Positions 41,558 to 49,390 of a stretch of DNA of 64,000 nucleotides are shown one piece after another. The translations under genes and the position numbers were made by a program. Every line of letters starts with the position of its first letter. Within the stretch, counting starts at the first letter, position 1. Under the pieces are notes generated by a model. It was given only the letters and a program-made list of their open reading frames with translations. It did no database searches and was not told where the DNA came from. Origin of the DNA: JANQNX01 sp040217095 (GTDB lineage: Bacteria; Pseudomonadota; Gammaproteobacteria; Eutrophobiales; Eutrophobiaceae); contig OZ245888.1 of the NCBI GenBank assembly GCA_965229565.1, positions 2,542,001 to 2,606,000 on the forward strand, in the 5' to 3' direction.

Positions 41558-42739
41558 TTAAGCCAATCGGTCCTGCTTGGTTGAGCGCAGGTACTCCTGC
41601 GCAGCAGCAACACCGCTACCCAGCTCTATCGGGTAACCCAGGTCTTTCATGGCCATTTCTGCACCGTTAATCGGCGTCAGTACCATCAGTTCGTTCATAT
41701 CACCCAGGTGACCAATACGGAAAGCCTGTCCGGCGATCTTGGCCAGGCTGATTGACAGGGCCAGGTTGTAGTACTTGTAGGCATGACGTACGACTTCGTT
41801 ACCGTCAAAACCTTCAGGTACTTTTACCGCGGTAACGGTATCGGAGTACCACTTTTCTTCTTTCGCAATGGGCTCCATGCCCCAGGCGCTAACAGCAGCG
41901 CGGACGGCATTAGCCATACGGTTATGGCGGGCAAAGACGTTTTCCAGCCCTTCTTCCATGATCATATTGAGCGATTCCCGCAGACCGCGCAGCAGGTTCA
42001 TCGGCGGTGTATAAGGGAAAAAGCCCAGATCATTGGTTTTAATCTGGTCGGCCCAGTCGAAGAAAGTCTTCGGCAGTTTGGCATCGGCGTGGGCGGCCAG
42101 GGCCTTGTCACTAACTGCGACGATACCCAGACCGGTCGGCAGCATGAAGCCCTTCTGGGAACCAGAGACACATACATCAACGCCCCATTCAGCCATGCGA
42201 AAATCAATCGATGCGACAGAGCTTACTCCGTCAACAAATAACAATGCCGGGTGGTTACATGCGTCCAGTGCCTTGCGCACACCGGCGATGTCAGAAGCAA
42301 CACCGGTCGCGGTTTCGTTCTGGGTAGCAAACACGGCCTTGATTTCATGGTTTTTGTCAGCAGCCAGGATCTCGGCATACTTTTCAACAGGAACGCCTTC
42401 GCCCCATTCTACTTCCAGCGCCTGTACGTCAAGACCCCAACGCTGGTTCATGTCGATCCACAGGTTGGAGAAATGGCCAAAGCCGGACATAAGGACCTTG
42501 TCACCCGGACTAAGGGTGTTGGCTATGGCAGATTCCCAACCACCGGTACCGGAGGCTGGAAAGATAAATACTCGACCGTCTTTCATCTTGAAGACCTTTT
42601 TCAGGTCTTCATACAAAGGCTTGGTGAAGTCGGGAAGGTCCATGGCGCGCATGTCTTCCTGCTCCACATTCATAGCATTTTGAACGCGGCGCGGAACATT
42701 GGTCGGGCCAGGAATAAACAGAAAATTACGTCCGGGCAT
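41558..42739 (-). CDS. sgaA: Serine--glyoxylate aminotransferase
   Basis: The 393-residue class V PLP enzyme begins MPGRNFLFIPGPTNVPRRV and has GTGGWESAIANTLSPGD, DGVSSVASIDFRM and the PLP lysine in VSGSQKGFMLP. It converts serine and glyoxylate to hydroxypyruvate and glycine, the entry to the serine cycle. The ATG at 42739 has GAGGGAG upstream; a longer frame lacks a site. It is the first gene of the cluster and lies downstream of the 20-bp palindrome. Confidence 0.95.
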   Translation of the reverse strand: MPGRNFLFIPGPTNVPRRVQNAMNVEQEDMRAMDLPDFTKPLYEDLKKVFKMKDGRVFIFPASGTGGWESAIANTLSPGDKVLMSGFGHFSNLWIDMNQRWGLDVQALEVEWGEGVPVEKYAEILAADKNHEIKAVFATQNETATGVASDIAGVRKALDACNHPALLFVDGVSSVASIDFRMAEWGVDVCVSGSQKGFMLPTGLGIVAVSDKALAAHADAKLPKTFFDWADQIKTNDLGFFPYTPPMNLLRGLRESLNMIMEEGLENVFARHNRMANAVRAAVSAWGMEPIAKEEKWYSDTVTAVKVPEGFDGNEVVRHAYKYYNLALSISLAKIAGQAFRIGHLGDMNELMVLTPINGAEMAMKDLGYPIELGSGVAAAQEYLRSTKQDRLA

Positions 42740-42790
42740 AGTTGACTCCCTCTTGTTATATATAAATTGATAAAAACTATTAATAAAAAT

Positions 42791-42810
42791 TAACAAGCAC
42801 GTGCTTGTTA
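42791..42810. promoter_or_regulatory. 20-bp perfect palindrome, candidate operator of the serine-cycle cluster
   Basis: TAACAAGCACGTGCTTGTTA is its own reverse complement. It lies 52 bp upstream of the sgaA start, where a promoter is expected. Its form suits a dimeric repressor such as TetR, GntR or another winged-helix protein. The known methylotroph regulator QscR (LysR type) uses T-N11-A sites instead. No regulator gene is adjacent. Confidence 0.6.
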
Positions 42811-42868
42811 AAGAATTCGTTTCTGTGAACTTGCGTGTCCGTACTGGTATATCTTTATTATATGTACG

Positions 42869-42900
42869 AAAAAAAACACACCGGTCTACGGGGTGCGTCT
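42869..42900 (-). terminator. Rho-independent terminator of metZ
   Basis: On the minus strand ACGCACC pairs with GGTGTGT (7 bp with one G-T), with a 9-base loop followed by seven or eight Ts. It lies about 140 bp after the metZ stop. Confidence 0.75.
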
Positions 42901-43040
42901 TTTAAGTTTACGAGATTATATGAACTACTCCTGACAATGCGACACCCTGTGGCGAAATGCTACATTGCCTGAAAGTTAATAGTCTAGGGAAAAGCCCAGA
43001 CAATATCTACAGCGTCAATTTTAGTCAAAAAAGTGTCAAT

Positions 43041-44237
43041 TTATGTGAAAGGGCTGAGAGCCGCGTCCAGCGCACGGATCAGGTCCGCAGCGTCTTCCAG
43101 CCCGATGGACAGCCGCACCAGGTTGGGCTGGATACCGGACTCGGCACGCTGTTCGTCGGACAGCCGGTTATGCGTGGTAGTGGCCGGATGCGTAATGGTG
43201 CTCTTGGTATCTCCCAGGTTAGCAGTGATCGAGAAGATATCGATAGAATCTATCAGCTGCCAGGCCTCGGCCTGCCCGCCCTTGACCTCGAAACTGACTA
43301 TACCGCCATGTCCGCTCTGCTGCCGGCACGACAGGTCATGCTGCTCATGTGATGCCAGTCCCGGGTAATACACTTTTTCGACAGAATCTTGACTATCCAG
43401 CCAGGCGGCAATTTCTGCGGCATTTCGGCAATGCGCCTGCATCCTGATGGCCAGCGTTTCCAGGCCTTTCAGAAACACCCAGGCGTTGAACGGGCTCATG
43501 CTGGCGCCGCCGGAACGCAGGAAGCCATAGATATCCTCGCCCAGCAGCCTTTCCGGGCCGACAATGGCCCCCCCCATGCATCGTCCCTGGCCATCCAGGT
43601 ACTTGGTTGCCGAGTGAATGACAATATCAGCCCCCAGTGCCAGTGGCAGTTGCAGGACAGGTGTACAAAAACAATTATCGACGATAAGCAGTGTATCGTG
43701 AGCATGGGCGATGTCGGCCAGCTTGCGGATATCGGCAATCCGGGTGAGCGGATTTGAAGGAGTTTCAAGGAACAATACCCGGGTCGAGGGCGTAATAGCC
43801 GCCTCCCAGGCACTGTAATCGGTGAGTTCAACGAAACTGGTCTCGATACCGTACTTCGGGAAGATTTTACCAAACAGGTTGACCGTGGTACCGAAGATAC
43901 TGTTCGACGAGACAATATGATCACCACTTTGTAACAGCCCGAGAATGGTACACAGGATCGCACTCATCCCTGTAGATGTGCCAATACAGCGTTCCCCTCC
44001 TTCCATGGCTGCGAGCCGCTGTTCAAAAGTGCGTACAGTGGGGTTGGTAAAACGTGAATAGATATTACCCGGGATATCCCCTTTGAAGCGGGCTGCTGCC
44101 TCGGCCGCGTTGGCAAAGACAAAGCTGGAAGTGGCAAAAATGGGTTCGCTATGCTCGTTTTCCGGTGTCCGAACCTGGCCCGCACGAACGGCCTGGGTAT
44201 TGATTCCGTAAGCGGCCTTTTTCTTGTCGTCTGTCAT
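43041..44237 (-). CDS. metZ: O-succinylhomoserine sulfhydrylase
   Basis: The 398-residue Cys/Met-metabolism PLP enzyme has YSRFTNPTVRTFEQRLAAMEGGE, the PLP lysine in IVIHSATKYLDGQG and FLETPSNP. The TQAVRAGQVRTPENEHSEPIFATSSF start and length match MetZ, which makes homocysteine directly from O-succinylhomoserine and sulfide. The start at 44237 has GAGGA about 7 bases upstream. Expression is very likely controlled by the SAM-II riboswitch just upstream. Confidence 0.92.
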   Translation of the reverse strand: MTDDKKKAAYGINTQAVRAGQVRTPENEHSEPIFATSSFVFANAAEAAARFKGDIPGNIYSRFTNPTVRTFEQRLAAMEGGERCIGTSTGMSAILCTILGLLQSGDHIVSSNSIFGTTVNLFGKIFPKYGIETSFVELTDYSAWEAAITPSTRVLFLETPSNPLTRIADIRKLADIAHAHDTLLIVDNCFCTPVLQLPLALGADIVIHSATKYLDGQGRCMGGAIVGPERLLGEDIYGFLRSGGASMSPFNAWVFLKGLETLAIRMQAHCRNAAEIAAWLDSQDSVEKVYYPGLASHEQHDLSCRQQSGHGGIVSFEVKGGQAEAWQLIDSIDIFSITANLGDTKSTITHPATTTHNRLSDEQRAESGIQPNLVRLSIGLEDAADLIRALDAALSPFT

Positions 44238-44350
44238 GGCATCCTCTTTCCTGGGGTTTCCGCCCCGTGTATTGTCGTTCATGTATTATTCAAGAGTCAG
44301 CCCGACTGGATGTGCTGGATTAATGCCATTTCCTGTTTATGCGTAGCGCA

Positions 44351-44390
44351 AAAACAGAAAAACCCGCATCAGCTCCAGCTAAAGCAGGTT
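44351..44390 (-). terminator. Riboswitch terminator upstream of metZ
   Basis: On the minus strand AACCTGC pairs with GCGGGTT, with an inner AGCT/AGCT extension, followed by TTTCTGTTTT. The 5' arm region includes CTTTAGC (44378-44384), exactly complementary to GCTAAAG (44395-44401) at the 3' end of the SAM-II aptamer. The two pairings exclude each other. Confidence 0.85.
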
Positions 44391-44391
44391 G

Positions 44392-44446
44392 TCTCTTTAG
44401 CGGTATTTTTAGTGCGCCCGCAAGCTGATTTCAAATCGGCGCATCC
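44392..44446 (-). ncRNA. SAM-II riboswitch aptamer, leader of metZ
   Basis: In RNA direction the leader has TGCGCCGATTTGA, then CAGCTTGCGGGCGCA, then CTAAAAATACCGCTAAAGAG. This is the SAM-II (metA motif) layout: P1 stem TGCGCC/GGCGCA, the AUUUGA loop, the UUGC-GCGC strand, an A-rich linker, and the 3' GCUAAAG strand that closes the pseudoknot. SAM-II senses S-adenosylmethionine and is best known from alphaproteobacterial methionine genes. Here it lies 155 bp before metZ, in keeping with its role. Confidence 0.88.
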
Positions 44447-44450
44447 AATG

Positions 44451-44479
44451 AAAATAGTGAATATCGGCCACGATGTCAA
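44451..44479 (-). promoter_or_regulatory. Sigma-70 promoter of the metZ riboswitch transcript
   Basis: On the minus strand TTGACA, 17 bp, TATTTT. The predicted start, about 7 bases on, falls at the very 5' end of the aptamer. Confidence 0.75.
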
Positions 44480-44561
44480 ACAGATAAAGCCCCTTTTTGT
44501 CGTCACATATAACCGCTAAACTGGCGGAATAAGAATTCATTCAAGTAGGGAGAGACAACTG
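44480..44561 (+). other. Divergent upstream region of icd
   Basis: This short region must contain the icd promoter. ACCGCTAAA (44512-44520) is an inverted copy of the aptamer's 3' strand, but the predicted metZ start lies beyond it, so it is probably not part of the riboswitch. GGGAGAG precedes the icd GTG. Confidence 0.4.
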
Positions 44562-45857
44562 GTGACAGCTCAAAAAGCGCCAGCCGGCGGTAAGAAAATT
44601 TCAATCAAGAACGGCGAACTCAAGGTACCTGACAGCCCGGTCATCCCGTTCATCGAGGGTGACGGCATCGGACCTGATGTCTGGAAGGCTTCCCAGCGCG
44701 TGCTCGACGCCGCGGTGAAAAAGGCCTATGGCGGTAACAAGGAGATCAAGTGGATCGAGGTATATGCCGGGGAGAAGGCCAACCAGCTGACGGGCAAATG
44801 GTTGCCGGACGAAACCATTGAGACCTGCCGTGAATACCTGGTTGCCATTAAGGGTCCTCTTACCACGCCCATCGGTGGCGGGATCCGCTCATTAAACGTG
44901 GCACTGAGACAAATCCTCGACCTGTACGTTTGCCTGCGACCGGTACGTTGGTTCAAGGGCGTGCCCTCACCAGTCAAGAGACCGGAGCTGGTCGACATGG
45001 TCATCTTCCGGGAAAACACGGAAGACATATACGCCGGCATCGAGTTCGAGGCCGGCTCGGAAGAAAACCAGAAATTCCTGGATGCATTAAAAGATGCATT
45101 CCCGAATTACTACCGCAAGATCCGCTTCCCTGAAAATTGTGGTATTGGCATCAAGCCGATATCAGAGGAAGGTACACAGAGACTGGTGCGTGCCGCTATC
45201 AAGTATGCCATGCAGAATAATCGCAAGAGTGTCACCTTTGTGCACAAAGGCAACATCATGAAGTTTACCGAGGGTGCCTTCCGAAACTGGGGCTATGAAC
45301 TTGCCGAGAAAGAGTTTCCCAATGACACCTATAGCTGGGACATCTGGGAACGTACCCGTGCCAAACAAGGCACCCAGGCTGCAAAGGATGAAATGGACAA
45401 GGCCATGAAGGACGGCAAGGTACTAATCAAGGATGCCATTGCTGATATTACGCTTCAGCAGGTCCTTACCCGTCCCGATGAATTTGAAGTGATTGCCACC
45501 ATGAATCTAAACGGCGACTACCTGTCCGATGCGTTGGCCGCCCAGGTCGGCGGTATCGGTATCGCACCGGGAGGCAATATCAACTACGACACCGGCCACG
45601 CGATTTTCGAGGCAACGCATGGTACTGCACCCAAGTACGCGGGCCTGGACAAGGTCAACCCGGGTTCCCTGTTGTTATCGGGTGAGATGATGCTGCGCTA
45701 CCTGGGCTGGACCGAGGCAGCGGACATGGTCATCAACGCCATGGATAAAACGATTGCACAAAAAGTGGTGACATACGACTTTGCCCGCTTGATGGATGGC
45801 GCCACGGAAGTTAAATGCAGCGAGTTTGCCAGTGCACTGATTGAAAACCTCGAATAA
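44562..45857 (+). CDS. icd: NADP-dependent isocitrate dehydrogenase (E. coli type)
   Basis: The 431-residue enzyme starts at GTG with GGGAGAG upstream. It has PFIEGDGIGPDVW, the phosphorylatable serine in GGGIRSLNVALRQ (S110), MVIFRENTEDIYAGIE, HKGNIMKFTEGAFRNWGY and IAPGGNINY. It oxidises isocitrate to 2-oxoglutarate. The intact AceK target serine and the overlapping aceK gene mean that phosphorylation probably switches it off to divert isocitrate to the glyoxylate shunt. Confidence 0.97.
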   Translation: MTAQKAPAGGKKISIKNGELKVPDSPVIPFIEGDGIGPDVWKASQRVLDAAVKKAYGGNKEIKWIEVYAGEKANQLTGKWLPDETIETCREYLVAIKGPLTTPIGGGIRSLNVALRQILDLYVCLRPVRWFKGVPSPVKRPELVDMVIFRENTEDIYAGIEFEAGSEENQKFLDALKDAFPNYYRKIRFPENCGIGIKPISEEGTQRLVRAAIKYAMQNNRKSVTFVHKGNIMKFTEGAFRNWGYELAEKEFPNDTYSWDIWERTRAKQGTQAAKDEMDKAMKDGKVLIKDAIADITLQQVLTRPDEFEVIATMNLNGDYLSDALAAQVGGIGIAPGGNINYDTGHAIFEATHGTAPKYAGLDKVNPGSLLLSGEMMLRYLGWTEAADMVINAMDKTIAQKVVTYDFARLMDGATEVKCSEFASALIENLE

Positions 45858-47613
45858 AAACAAGGACGCTGCCAGCAGCGTCATCACCGACAAGGAGAGG
45901 ATCGCGGAATGTTCGCAGATCATCTACGACGGTTTTATTCGCTATAACAATTACTTTCATCGCATTACGCGGCGCGCACGCACGCGCTTTGAACAGCGCG
46001 ACTGGAAGGGCCACCAGCAGGATATCAATGACCGGCTCGATCTGTATGAAAAGTCGGTTCGCCGCGTGGTACTTGCCTTGCATAACTTCCTGCGTGACCG
46101 GGTCAGGGATGACAAGCTCTGGTACCAGATTCGCGAATACTTTGGCGAACGACTCGATGAAGTACCTGACAATGATTTCATAAAAACCTTTTTCAATTCG
46201 ACCACGCGCCGAATCTTCGGCACCAGTGGCATCAATGAGCAGATCGAGTTTGTCTCAGGCGGCCCTTCTGATGACATGCACTTGATCATGGGTCTGAACA
46301 TACGCCGCTACCCTCACTGGATATCCCTGCAAAAGATTTTTGAAACCATTCTCGATGATTTCTCTTTCCGGGTTCCCTACAACGACCTGAAAGCGAACGC
46401 GAAAAAGATTGCCGACCTTATAGAAGACCATGCACAAAAGCATTTCCCTGCTGATTTCGCCTACATCCGTTTTGAGTTTATCGATTCATTTTTTTACCAG
46501 GCTGCGCGCGCCTACCTGGTCGGTAAATTGATAATGAATAACGGGGAAGCCCCTATCGTAATTGCTTTTAAAAACGAGGTTAACGGTATTGAGGTCGATG
46601 CCACATTCCTGACCGAGAATGAAATCAGTATCATCTTCGGTTATACCCGTTCCTATTATTTTGCCGACCCAAACTCGGTGATTGGTGCCGTCCACTTTCT
46701 TAAATCCATCCTGCCACGGAAACCAATCGACGAGTTGTACACGGTGCTCGGCAGGTTAAGACAGGGCAAGACAGAACGACACCGCACCTTTAGTCGACAT
46801 CTGAATAAAACCTGGGACAAGTTCGTGCATGCCGAGGGTGATACGGGACTGGTCATGATCGTATTCACGCTGCCTTCCTATAACCTTGTGTTCAAGGTTA
46901 TCAGGGACAAGTTTGGTTATCCCAAAACCATCAGCCGCGAAGAAGTGATAGATAAATACAAACTGGTGTCCAAGCATGACCGTGCGGGCCGGCTGATCGA
47001 TACCCAGGACTTCCATAACCTGGAATTTCCGGTTGCACGGTTCTCGCGGGACCTGCGCGCTGATTTGCTGGATAACGCGGCTGACAGTGTCCGGCGCGAG
47101 GGAACAAACCTGTTGTTTGAACGTGTCTACGTAGAGAGACGGGTCAGGCCATTAAACCTCTATATTAATGAGGCAGCGGAAGAAGACGCGATTTTTGCCA
47201 TTATTGATTACGGGCAATGTATCAAGGACCTGGCACAGACCAATATATTTACCGGTGACCTGTTACTCAAAAACTTTGGTGTCACCGCACACAAGCGCGT
47301 CATCTTTTACGATTATGACGAGGTTACACTGGTCACCGACTGTAATTTTCGTGATATTCCCGAAGCCGATGACTACGAGGACGAAATGCTGGCCGATACA
47401 TGGTATTACGTTTCAGAGAACGACATCTTTCCGGAAGAATTTATCCGCTTCCTGTCTATGAAAGATAAATTAAAATCGGAATTCATGAAGTACCATGCCG
47501 ACCTGTTAACGGCCGAATACTGGCGGCAGATTCAGGAACAGCATAATCGCGGCGAGATATCGCTGGTTGTTCCCTACACGTCAACAACTACAATCAGTCG
47601 CTACCTGGAATAA
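45841..47613 (+). CDS. aceK: Isocitrate dehydrogenase kinase/phosphatase
   Basis: The 590-residue AceK family protein has an N-terminal helical regulatory domain (YNNYFHRITRRARTRFEQRDWKGHQQDI) and a kinase-like C-terminal domain with VIFYDYDEVTLVTDCNFRDIPEADDYEDEM, the AceK catalytic/metal-binding signature. It inactivates Icd by phosphorylation and reactivates it. The start overlaps icd by 17 bp. The only in-frame early start is TTG at 45841, so it is probably translated at low level by coupling. aceA and aceB are not in the window. Confidence 0.95.
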   Translation: MKTSNKNKDAASSVITDKERIAECSQIIYDGFIRYNNYFHRITRRARTRFEQRDWKGHQQDINDRLDLYEKSVRRVVLALHNFLRDRVRDDKLWYQIREYFGERLDEVPDNDFIKTFFNSTTRRIFGTSGINEQIEFVSGGPSDDMHLIMGLNIRRYPHWISLQKIFETILDDFSFRVPYNDLKANAKKIADLIEDHAQKHFPADFAYIRFEFIDSFFYQAARAYLVGKLIMNNGEAPIVIAFKNEVNGIEVDATFLTENEISIIFGYTRSYYFADPNSVIGAVHFLKSILPRKPIDELYTVLGRLRQGKTERHRTFSRHLNKTWDKFVHAEGDTGLVMIVFTLPSYNLVFKVIRDKFGYPKTISREEVIDKYKLVSKHDRAGRLIDTQDFHNLEFPVARFSRDLRADLLDNAADSVRREGTNLLFERVYVERRVRPLNLYINEAAEEDAIFAIIDYGQCIKDLAQTNIFTGDLLLKNFGVTAHKRVIFYDYDEVTLVTDCNFRDIPEADDYEDEMLADTWYYVSENDIFPEEFIRFLSMKDKLKSEFMKYHADLLTAEYWRQIQEQHNRGEISLVVPYTSTTTISRYLE

Positions 47614-48262
47614 CGGGAAAATCATCCTTAAGCTGATTGACATCGACCTTGTTGTCTTTAAGTACTCGCCGCAGTTTTTCATTTTCTTCCTGTGTTGCCA
47701 GTGCAACCAGCAACATCCGGTTTACATAAAGGGAAATTACAAATACCACGAGCGCATAGGCAAGCATGAACCCTCCCAGGAAAGAATGATAATTATCGCC
47801 CTTGTGGATTAGCATCAGGCATTGCGGCACGACAGCCGGTATGGCAAAACAGAAATAAGCACTGCGGCTAATTGAATAGGTAATCACGGAGGCTGCTATC
47901 AGCACTGCAATAAACAACAGCAACATCCCGTGGTACACAACTGAATCCAGTAAAGACATACCGTTATCAGGTATAAGAAGAAAACCGGTAATTCCCCAGA
48001 ATATACCGGAGGCAAACGCACCAATTAAAAACAGTATTAACCAGGTGTCATTTTCCAGGGTATGACGCTTTTTCTGGAAACAGTAGGTAAGTACGCTTCT
48101 CGCCATGGTTAATAGCAGGAATAGTAAAAACCAGGATAATAAAATCTTCTGCGGCGCTACCCGGTGCAGAAGCCAGACTACGAGTAAGGCACCAAATGCG
48201 GTAGCAACATAACTAATATAAGAATTGTGAAAGAGGTGCTCTGTTTTTTTAATATCCAGCAT
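47594..48262 (-). CDS. Orphan MASE-like membrane sensor domain
   Basis: The 222-residue protein has about six hydrophobic segments (18-35, 42-60, 78-100, 112-130, 140-155, 165-185) and a C-terminal coiled coil (ATQEENEKLRRVLKDNK). This is the architecture of the membrane part of GGDEF or histidine-kinase proteins, yet no output domain follows. It may signal through a partner or be a truncated relic. It overlaps the end of aceK by 20 bp, convergent. Confidence 0.6.
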   Translation of the reverse strand: MLDIKKTEHLFHNSYISYVATAFGALLVVWLLHRVAPQKILLSWFLLFLLLTMARSVLTYCFQKKRHTLENDTWLILFLIGAFASGIFWGITGFLLIPDNGMSLLDSVVYHGMLLLFIAVLIAASVITYSISRSAYFCFAIPAVVPQCLMLIHKGDNYHSFLGGFMLAYALVVFVISLYVNRMLLVALATQEENEKLRRVLKDNKVDVNQLKDDFPVIPGSD

Positions 48263-48302
48263 AACTTATTCCCTGTAAAGTCCGCTCGATCCGTAAGCGT
48301 TA

Positions 48303-49109
48303 CTATTTCAAGTCTAGCACATCCTGCATATCAAAAAGCCCGCTGTTCTTGTCTGCCAACCAGTTAGCTGCGCGAACAGCGCCGCTGGCAAAAGTTTTTC
48401 TTGAATGCGCCTTGTGCGTTATTTCCACGCGTTCTCCCGCCATAGCAAACATAACGGTATGATCCCCGACGATGTCACCGGCGCGAATAGTTTCAAAACC
48501 AATTGTTTTTCTGTCACGCACTCCGGTAATACCCTCGCGCCCATAAACAGCACATTCCTTAAGATCCCTGCCGAGGGTTTTCGCAACAACCTCGCCCATA
48601 CGGATTGCCGTACCGGATGGCGCGTCTTTTTTCTGGTTGTGATGTGCCTCGATGATTTCAATATCGGCACTGTCTCCCAGAACACTTGCGGCCATCTCCA
48701 GTAATTTCAACGTGACATTGACGCCAATACTCATATTGGGAGCGAAAACTATTCCGATACTCTCGGATGCCTTATTGATTGCGTCATGGTCTTTCGGACT
48801 CAGACCTGTTGTGCCAATTACCATTTTACAGTTTGATGCAACACACTTTTCCAGGTTTGCGGCGAACGCGTCCGCAAAAGTGAAGTCGATAATGACGTCG
48901 ACATTGTCTGCCACGGCAGCGATATCGTCAGTAATACTGACACCCAACTTGCCTATACCCGCCTGCTCACCGGCATCAACACCCAGCATGGAAGAACCGC
49001 TGTATTCAATCGCTGCCGTGACCTCGACGCCCTCAGTGTCATTACAGACCTCGAGTATCATTTTACCCATGCGCCCTGCGGCACCGCAGACACCTACTCT
49101 TGTTACCAT
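48303..49109 (-). CDS. dapB: 4-hydroxy-tetrahydrodipicolinate reductase
   Basis: The 268-residue enzyme has VGVCGAAGRMGKMILE, IDFTFADAF, GTTGLSPKD, EAHHNQKKDAPSGTAIRMGE (catalytic His and substrate loop) and a THKAHSRKTFASGAVRAANWL end. It reduces HTPA in the lysine/diaminopimelate pathway. It follows the dnaJ gene, a common gammaproteobacterial order, but a structured repeat separates the two. Confidence 0.97.
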   Translation of the reverse strand: MVTRVGVCGAAGRMGKMILEVCNDTEGVEVTAAIEYSGSSMLGVDAGEQAGIGKLGVSITDDIAAVADNVDVIIDFTFADAFAANLEKCVASNCKMVIGTTGLSPKDHDAINKASESIGIVFAPNMSIGVNVTLKLLEMAASVLGDSADIEIIEAHHNQKKDAPSGTAIRMGEVVAKTLGRDLKECAVYGREGITGVRDRKTIGFETIRAGDIVGDHTVMFAMAGERVEITHKAHSRKTFASGAVRAANWLADKNSGLFDMQDVLDLK

Positions 49110-49269
49110 TTTCCAATCCAGGCTTGTTATTGATATGCGAACAGTATCGCCGATTTCCTAATGAATCGAAAGAATACAACGAAGGAATGGTTTCCCTGTG
49201 TCCCAATCAGGGTTACTTAAGGTTGAGTAGTTTTGGCCTTATACGAGGTGTTGCTCAAAAGTGAGCCTT

Positions 49270-49390
49270 AGGTATTTTATTTCAGAGCGAGGCGCAGATT
49301 GATTTTCAAGCGCAGTTTACACGCCAGTAAATGAGCATTGAAAATCAAGATGTAACGAAGCTATGGGATAAAACAGCAAGGCGGGAGAAT
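49270..49390 (-). repeat. 3'-UTR structured repeat, copy 3 (after dnaJ)
   Basis: It starts at the dnaJ TAA. In gene direction it has GCTGTTTTATCCCATAGCTTCGTTACATC, then TCATTTACTGG, then GCGCCTCGCTCTGA. The outer arms GTTTTATCC / GGTATTTTATTTC... pair over about 110 nt. It has less identity to copies 1 and 2 but the same order of blocks. Confidence 0.65.

Larger units (their letters stand above)
42740..43040. other. Intergenic region between metZ and the serine-cycle cluster
   Basis: This 300-bp AT-rich gap holds the metZ terminator (42869-42900) and the palindromic operator candidate (42791-42810). The stretch 42901-43040 next to the metZ stop shows no gene or strong structure that I can support. 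Confidence 0.6.

Noticed and set aside
44392..44446. tRNA-like segment in the metZ leader
   Set aside because: No acceptor stem or T-loop can be formed; the segment fits a SAM-II aptamer instead.
44397..44520. Inverted repeat TTTAGCGGT / ACCGCTAAA as an outer riboswitch stem
   Set aside because: The predicted metZ transcription start lies downstream of the outer copy, so both arms would not be in the same RNA.
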